DNA of 59,763 nt from Sphingomonas sp. (lineage in GTDB: Bacteria > Pseudomonadota > Alphaproteobacteria > Sphingomonadales > Sphingomonadaceae): assembly GCA_013816595.1 (NCBI GenBank), contig JACDEB010000004.1, positions 1-59,763 of the forward strand. Direction: 5' to 3'. A program made the position numbers and the translations under genes. Positions 54,247-59,763 of the stretch are shown one piece after another (positions within the stretch are counted from its first letter, which is position 1; each line of letters opens with the position of its first letter). The notes under the pieces are model-generated. The model saw only the letters and a program-made list of their open reading frames with translations. It was not told the DNA's origin and ran no database searches.

Positions 54247-55168
54247 TTTGAATTTCCCAAACTCAGCTGACTCGGCAAGCCCAAACTTGTTGCAGATTCG
54301 CAAGTGATTACAAGAGGGTGCCGCTCAGCGCTGGGCTGGGAAACGGTGGGCGGTGCCCCACCACGGCGCAATTCCTTGGCCATTTGCGACACCATCGATT
54401 CGCGTTGCTGGCTGGCGCCAAACTCCTCGCGGATCGTGTAGAGCGACATGAGAAGGCTAAGGTCGACGTTGGTCAATTCGGTCTGGGCCGGGTCCGCTTC
54501 GGTTCCGCCAAACAGCCCGAGGATCGAACGGCGATCGGTCGGCGCATCGACTGGCGGATTGGTCAGCGCGACCAGCGAGAGATAATCGGCCAGCTGCCCG
54601 ATAGAAATGCCGCCGATGCGCGTGGAATCAACCAGGATGATCATCGCCTGGAGGCGCGGCTGAGTGGACTGGACAGCCGCGTGTTGCGCAATTCGCACCC
54701 GCCGCCTCATTCGTCGACCAAGCTGATCCAGCGGACCGGCCCGCGGGCGTTCATGAATTTGTGCAAGGCCGAGCGAACTTGCCAATTGTCCGAGGGAGAG
54801 TCCTCGGCGATCACCTGGGCGAGCATCTGAGCGTCCTTGGAGACGACGATCGTAAGCATCGTCGGGCAGCTGTTGGTGCCGGTCTGGAGCTTCACCTCGC
54901 GTGCGATCAGGCGCTATGCGCTTGCGGACATAGTCCGCCTGGCTTTTGTCGATGCCGAGGATCTTCGGGCAGATTTGCCGATCCCAATGGCCAGTTGGTC
55001 GGTCGGGCCGATTTGGGTTATCGAGGCGACGTAGGTCCCGAGAAAGTCCTTGAGCCGCTGGCCGAGGACCGTGATCTTTTCTTCGGACTGCTTGGCGGGC
55101 GATTGTGCTGCCGCCGGTTGTACCACCAGCAGCGCTATCCCGCACAGAATTAAGTGAATGATACGCAT
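54243..55168 (-). pseudogene. secreted hypothetical protein gene with multiple frameshifts
   Basis: The ATG at 55166-55168 starts a signal peptide (MRIIHLILCGIALLVVQPAA) and then ITVLGQRLKDFLGTYVASIT. At about 54987-54994 the coherent protein moves to another frame (ICPKILGIDKSQADYVRKRI), and near 54909-54914 back to the first (KLQTGTNSCPTMLTIVVSKD through RGPVRWISLVDE). A TGA at 54707-54709 or a third shift then moves it to the second frame (IILVDSTRIGGISIGQLADY and SILGLFGGTEADPAQTELTN) until the stop at 54243. The reconstructed protein of about 308 residues resembles an uncharacterised secreted family of sphingomonads. The stop overlaps the S9 peptidase GTG. Confidence 0.75.
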
Positions 55169-55267
55169 CGAGACCTCACCATTGACACGCATTGTTAGCC
55201 AAAGCCGGCGCGGCGGAAAAGCGCCATCGGATTTGGCCTTCGCGCCCGCTGCTGGTAGCGGGCCAGA

Positions 55268-56235
55268 ATGAACGCACCGCCTCTTCCCGAATGGGCGCCG
55301 CACGAGGCGATGTGGATCGGATTTCCGAGCGATCCGCAGCTGTGGCTAGACGACCTTGCACCAGCGCAGGCCGAGGTCGCCGCATTCGCCGCCGCGGTTC
55401 ATGCCGGTGGCGCCGGCGAGGAGGTGCGCCTCGTCGCGGCAACCGAGGAAGCGGCAAGCCGGGCGCGCGCACTCGCCCCATTCGCAACCATCATCGTCGA
55501 GCCGTTTGGCGACATCTGGCTGCGCGACACCGGGCCGATCGTGGTCGGACGCGGAAGCACGCGCAGCGCGCGGGGCTTCGGCTTCAACGGCTGGGGCGGC
55601 AAATATGAGCTCGAAGGCGATGCGGATATCAATGCCCGCCTCGCCGCATTGGCCGGCCTGCCCTTCACCAAAGCGAACTGGATCCTTGAAGGCGGTGCGA
55701 TCGACGGCGACGGGTCGGGCTGCGTCCTGACCACCGAGCAATGCCTGCTCAACCCCAATCGCAACCGCTTGAGCCGGAGCCAAGTCGAGCAAAAGCTGCA
55801 CGACGACCTCGGCTTCGAACGGGTGGTGTGGCTCGGCGATGGCCTGACCAACGACCACACCGACGGCCATGTCGACAATCTCGCGCGCTTTGTCGCTCCT
55901 GGCCGGGTGGCGATCCCGACCCCGACCGGCGACGACCCCAATCGCGCGGTCTATCGCGACGCTGCGCTGCGGCTGCGGGCGGCCGGGCTCGACCTGGTCA
56001 ATATCCCATCGCCCGGAGCGATCGTTCGCGACAGCGCAATCGTACCCGCGAGCTACATGAATTTCGCCATCGGCAATGCGGCGGTGGTGGTACCGCAATA
56101 TGGCGCCGCCAATGACCGTGCTGCGGTCGCAGTGATCGAGGCCCTGTTCCCCGACCGCGTTGCAATCGGTCTTCGCGCCGATCACATCCTGACCGGCGGT
56201 GGAAGCTTCCACTGCATCAGCCAGCAGGTGCCTCG

Positions 56236-56239
<4 letters not shown>
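55268..56239 (+). CDS. aguA: agmatine deiminase
   Basis: A 323-residue enzyme hydrolysing agmatine to N-carbamoylputrescine and ammonia. PLPEWAPHEAMWIGFPSDPQ opens the family, followed by GDIWLRDTGPIVV, the FNGWGGKYELEGD segment, ILEGGAIDGDGSGCVLTTEQ with CLLNPNRN, NDHTDGHVDNLARFVAPGRV with the catalytic His and Asp, and the nucleophilic Cys in LTGGGSFHCISQ. It is the first step of the agmatine route to putrescine with aguB, whose ATG overlaps its stop (ATGA). No arginine decarboxylase is in the window. Confidence 0.96.
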
Positions 56240-57070
<831 letters not shown>

Positions 57071-57087
<17 letters not shown>

Positions 57088-57733
57088 GCGCGGCCTCAAA
57101 TACTTCTTCGAACATCGCCGCATCAAGTCGCCGCGTGTTCTGGTTGTAGCGGCTGCAGTGGTAGCTATCGATCAGGCGCTTGCCGCCGGGGAGCACATGC
57201 TCCGCGCCATGGGCGAATTTGGCGCGCGCCAACGGGATGCCGAAGGTGCGGCACAAGCTGTCATGAGCGACCTTGCCCAGGGCGATGAAGGTCGTCAGCC
57301 ACGGCAGACTGGCGATGGCCTCCATCAGAAACGGGCGGCAATTGGCTTCCTCGACCGGCAAGGTCTTGTTCTGTGGCGGCAGGCATTTGACCGCGTTGAG
57401 GATGATCGCACCCTTTAGCGCCAGACCGTCGCCGGGGTCGGCGCGATATTCGCCCTCGGCAAGCCCGAACTTGAGCAAGGTCGCGTAGAGCAGCTCGCCG
57501 GCATAATCGCCGGTGAACGGCCGCCCGGTGCGGTTGGCGCCCTGCTTGCCCGGTGCGAGGCCGACCACCGCCAGCCACGCTTCGGGATCGCCGAACGCCG
57601 GCACCGGAGCATTCCACCAGTCGGGATGCTCGGCGCGGCATTCCTCGCGAAAACGCATCAGCCGCGGGCAGAGCGGACAGTTGCGCGGTGCTTCTGCGCG
57701 CGGCAGCGGCGAGAGATCGGCGGGCTGGATCAT
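57071..57733 (-). CDS. uracil-DNA glycosylase, family 5 (UdgB-like)
   Basis: A 220-residue base-excision enzyme. VGLAPGKQGANRTGRPFTGD carries the motif A water- and uracil-binding residues, and the late SYHCSRYNQNTRRL matches motif B of family 5 UDGs. Four Cys residues (NCPLC near 20, CRAE, AVKC, ANC) could bind a 4Fe-4S cluster, as in family 4/5 enzymes. It is divergent from folK across a palindromic repeat. Family 5 rather than 4 is my reading of the motifs and is not certain. Confidence 0.86.
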
Positions 57734-57746
57734 CGCCCTTACTGTA

Positions 57747-57830
57747 GCGCTCCCCCTGAGCTTGTCGAAGGGCCTCTGAGGTCGTAGCGCGAAACCCCAT
57801 TCCGCCCTTCGACAGGCTCAGGGTGAGCGC
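57747..57830. repeat. palindromic intergenic repeat, family B
   Basis: The left arm (57747-57773), containing CCCTGAGCTTGTCGAAGGGC, and the right arm (57804-57830), containing GCCCTTCGACAGGCTCAGGG, are inverted copies differing at two of 27 positions. About 30 nt separate them. This sequence type is frequent in intergenic DNA of sphingomonads. It occupies the gap between the divergent udg and folK genes. Confidence 0.9.
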
Positions 57831-57854
57831 ATCCTCTTGATCAACCGTCCCCAC

Positions 57855-58352
57855 ATGTACGCCATCGCCATCGGGTCGAACCGCCGCCACGGCCGCTTCG
57901 GCCGGCCGCCGCAGGTGGTCGAGGCAGCGATCGCTCGGCTCGACGCTGCCTTCGGCTTGTTCGATGCGTCGCCGATCGTCCTCAATCCCGCGCATGGCGG
58001 GGCCGGCCGCGATTTCGCCAATGCCGTCGCAGTGGTGGAAAGCGACGTCGATCCAAGCGAGATGCTCGGCGCTCTAAAAGCCGTGGAGCGAGAGTTCGGG
58101 CGGCGGTCTGGCAAGCGCTGGGGCCCGCGCGTACTCGATCTCGACATCATTGCCTGGAGCGGCGGCAAATGGCGCTCACCCGGGCTGATCGTGCCCCATC
58201 CGCGCGCAGCCAGCCGCGCCTTCGTCATTCAGCCGTTGGCGGCAATCGCGCCTTATTGGGTGGTCGAGGGCAACCTCAATGCCCGACACTTGGCGCAGCG
58301 TCTTGCCCGGCGACCACCGGTTCGCGGATTAACGAGACGCGCGGGATCCTGA
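57855..58352 (+). CDS. folK: 2-amino-4-hydroxy-6-hydroxymethyldihydropteridine diphosphokinase
   Basis: A 165-residue HPPK that pyrophosphorylates hydroxymethyl-dihydropterin for folate synthesis. MYAIAIGSNRRHGRFGRPPQ is the start, with the conserved FANAVAVVESDVDPSEMLGA, the RWGPRVLDLDIIAW metal loop and PHPRAASRAFVIQPLAAIAP. The ATG at 57855 fits the family; a TTG at 57837 would add six residues. Its last 77 nt overlap the 3' end of the convergent aspartyl protease gene. Confidence 0.94.
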   Translation: MYAIAIGSNRRHGRFGRPPQVVEAAIARLDAAFGLFDASPIVLNPAHGGAGRDFANAVAVVESDVDPSEMLGALKAVEREFGRRSGKRWGPRVLDLDIIAWSGGKWRSPGLIVPHPRAASRAFVIQPLAAIAPYWVVEGNLNARHLAQRLARRPPVRGLTRRAGS

Positions 58353-59265
58353 GCCGCAACTTCTTCGATGCAAGGTCGATTTCGACCTGGTCGAACCCCC
58401 TCAGTGCATTCATCCCGAGCAGCAATGTCGGCGAATTCGTCCGCCCGATCGCCCGGAACGTCTCGGCGTCGGCGAACATGATCCCGAGGTTGCGCATCGT
58501 CACCCCATCGAACTGGAGCTGTTCGGCGACGTACAGCTCGCCGGTCAGCAGCTCGCCGGTTACCGCGACCTGTTCGAGCGGTACTGGAACGCTCAGCCGG
58601 CGGTTGCGCTGAAGCACCTTGAGCAAGGCGCTATTGCCGATCGACATCTGTGCCCCGGTGTCGATGACGATGGTCACATTCTCGCCGTCGATCTCGGCAT
58701 TGGTGAGGATCAAGTGTCCGCGCTTCAGCCGACCGGTGACGATGATTTCGTCAGCGTCGAGGCGCCGTTCGCGCCGCGGCGTCGCGGTGAGATAAAGCCG
58801 GTCGTTCTTGAAATCGATCACGATCCGCTGCGATCGCAAGGTGTCGATACCAAGGATTCCGTCGGCGCCCATGTCGGCGGCCTCGAGCATCGGCGCATCG
58901 AGCGTGTGGACCGCTCGGGTCTCGAATTCGAGGCGCGGGACCCGGACCACGGCGACCTGGCTGATTCCCGCCGCGCTGTGCAGCGTGACCCCGCTGCGCC
59001 GTTCCAGCGATAGCTGTTCGGCGAGCGCCCGCGACACCGCCGACCGATCGGCCCCGGTATCGACCAGGAAGCGATACGGCCCCTTCCCCGCGACCCGCAC
59101 CTCGACCGTCATCCGGTCATAGCGATCGGTGGTGAAGGCGAGTTCGTCACTGGCCGCGGCCGGGGAAGCCTGGGCATTCGGCGTGATCGACGAGGAAGCG
59201 GGCGGGACTGCTGGCGCGGCTTGCGCGGCCAGTGCGAGCGCGATGATCGATCCGGTCAAAGCCAT
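58276..59265 (-). CDS. secreted retropepsin-like aspartyl protease with two active-site motifs
   Basis: A 329-residue exported protein. ATG 59263-59265 has AAGGAGG eight nt upstream and opens a signal peptide (MALTGSIIALALAAQAAPAV). After a Pro/Ala/Ser linker come two related domains. Each has a DTG motif, YRFLVDTGADRSAVSRALAE near residue 75 and TIVIDTGAQMSIGNSALL near 205. Each is followed by an ILGID or LLGMN flap-type segment. Two lobes in one chain resemble pepsin more than the usual single-domain bacterial retropepsins. Substrate unknown. It overlaps folK tail to tail by 77 nt. Confidence 0.88.
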   Translation of the reverse strand: MALTGSIIALALAAQAAPAVPPASSSITPNAQASPAAASDELAFTTDRYDRMTVEVRVAGKGPYRFLVDTGADRSAVSRALAEQLSLERRSGVTLHSAAGISQVAVVRVPRLEFETRAVHTLDAPMLEAADMGADGILGIDTLRSQRIVIDFKNDRLYLTATPRRERRLDADEIIVTGRLKRGHLILTNAEIDGENVTIVIDTGAQMSIGNSALLKVLQRNRRLSVPVPLEQVAVTGELLTGELYVAEQLQFDGVTMRNLGIMFADAETFRAIGRTNSPTLLLGMNALRGFDQVEIDLASKKLRLRIPRVSLIREPVVAGQDAAPSVGH

Positions 59266-59378
59266 ATTGTGAGCCTCCTTGGCTTGCCTCATCACTAAAC
59301 CAATCGCGGGTCATGCGCGAATGGCTTTCGACGACCTTGGCTTTTGGAAGGCGCGCGGCTAGGGCGGCGACCCTGTGT

Positions 59379-59454
59379 GGGCCCTTAGCTCAGTCGGTAG
59401 AGCAACTGACTTTTAATCAGTAGGTCGCTGGTTCGAACCCAGCAGGGCTCACCA
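59379..59454 (+). tRNA. tRNA-Lys (TTT)
   Basis: A 76-nt tRNA. The acceptor GGGCCCT pairs with AGGGCTC; the D-arm is TAGCTCAGTCGGTAGAGC; the anticodon stem ACTGA/TCAGT with loop CTTTTAA gives TTT (Lys). The T-arm is GCTGGTTCGAACCCAGC, and CCA is encoded. Confidence 0.97.
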
Positions 59455-59519
59455 GCATTTTTGCCGAACTAGCGCTTCCGCTTTTTGTCGGTCGAGGACC
59501 GGCAACTTGCAAGCCCAAT

Positions 59520-59763
59520 CTACGGCATTGTCCCGGTTAAGGACGAACTGGCCGGTATGCGGGTGTCGATCACCCACCGGTCGGCCCCTTCGATCACCAA
59601 CGCCGTAAGCACGCCGCTGGCATAAGCGCCAGTGTCGATGCCGATCCGGTTCGACCGTTCGTCAATGTCCTCGGTGATGGTGTGGCCATGGACGACGACG
59701 AAGCCGTGGTCGCGATCGTCGGCCAGGAACGGCTGACGGATCCAGCGCATGTCCGACTGCAAT
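59520..59763 (-). CDS. metallophosphoesterase, C-terminal fragment
   Basis: About 80 residues are visible; the gene runs off the right edge. FVVVHGHTITEDIDERSNRI with the GHT motif, then GIDTGAYASGVLTALVIEG, is the C-terminal metal-binding half of bacterial PPP-type serine/threonine phosphatases (PrpA/PrpE or diadenosine tetraphosphatase-like). The N-terminal GDxHG and GDxxDRG motifs are outside the window. A specific substrate cannot be given. Confidence 0.82.
   Translation of the reverse strand, partial: LQSDMRWIRQPFLADDRDHGFVVVHGHTITEDIDERSNRIGIDTGAYASGVLTALVIEGADRWVIDTRIPASSSLTGTMP

Overview
The window reads as a high-GC chromosomal segment of an alphaproteobacterium, most likely a member of the Sphingomonadales. 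The gene neighbourhoods point there: mutM-ubiE-ubiB-coaC/coaB-moeB-dut-topA-dprA-plsY, rpsT next to dnaA, zapA-6S RNA-fau, tkt-gap-pgk with a class I aldolase, and a Tim44-like gene, mltA and smr divergent from secB. Almost all of it is coding. Genes are packed with ATGA/GTGA stop-start overlaps, and many use GTG or TTG starts. I see no prophage, transposase, CRISPR array, toxin-antitoxin pair or recognisable defence island.

Layout. 1-2.6 kb: envelope enzymes (M23 peptidase fragment, L,D-transpeptidase), a small secreted protein and thiE. 2.6-9 kb: lower glycolysis and pentose phosphate genes (aldolase, pgk, gap, tkt) with a TlpA-like thioredoxin. 9-17 kb: zapA, 6S RNA, fau, a SleB-type hydrolase, a J-domain protein, tRNA-Asp, a PerM/AI-2E transporter, a MOSC protein, tRNA-Leu, a DUF805 protein and a frameshifted comM. 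17-20.4 kb: rpmH-rnpA-yidD-yidC-engB, the ribosome/RNase P/membrane insertion operon. 20.4-28 kb: GST, cupin, dapE, a metzincin-like secreted protein with an altered zinc motif, a GGDEF-EAL protein, smr, mltA and a Tim44-like gene. 28-34 kb: secB, murJ, trpS, a DUF4136 lipoprotein, dnaA and rpsT. 34-46.5 kb: mutM, ubiE, ubiB, a DUF885 protein, coaC and coaB as separate genes, moeB, dut, topA, dprA, plsY and murI. 46.5-52.3 kb: hemA, rpiB, glyA, nrdR, a TrmJ-like methyltransferase and rpsD. 52.3-59.8 kb: an S9 peptidase behind a multiply frameshifted secreted-protein gene, aguA-aguB, a uracil-DNA glycosylase, folK, an aspartyl protease, tRNA-Lys and the end of a metallophosphoesterase.

How the genes work together. 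Most of the content is core physiology: carbon flux (aldolase, pgk, gap, tkt, rpiB), cofactors (thiE, coaB/coaC, folK, moeB, hemA, ubiE, ubiB), cell wall (dapE, murI, murJ, mltA, L,D-transpeptidase, SleB-like), protein export and insertion (secB, yidC, yidD), replication and repair (dnaA, topA, dut, mutM, a uracil-DNA glycosylase, dprA) and putrescine from agmatine (aguA, aguB).

The most unusual signals are regulatory or structural. rpmH lies entirely inside an out-of-frame extended rnpA. The short rpmH and rpsT leaders each carry a terminator-like hairpin between the only visible promoter and the start codon, and in rpmH this competes with a helix that hides the ribosome binding site. A Fur-box-like palindrome precedes hemA. 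Three palindromic repeats all sit between divergently transcribed genes. Three genes carry single-base indels, which may be true pseudogenes or sequencing errors. I could not confidently identify a wholly new multi-gene system. All coordinates and family assignments come from reading the sequence, without database searches.
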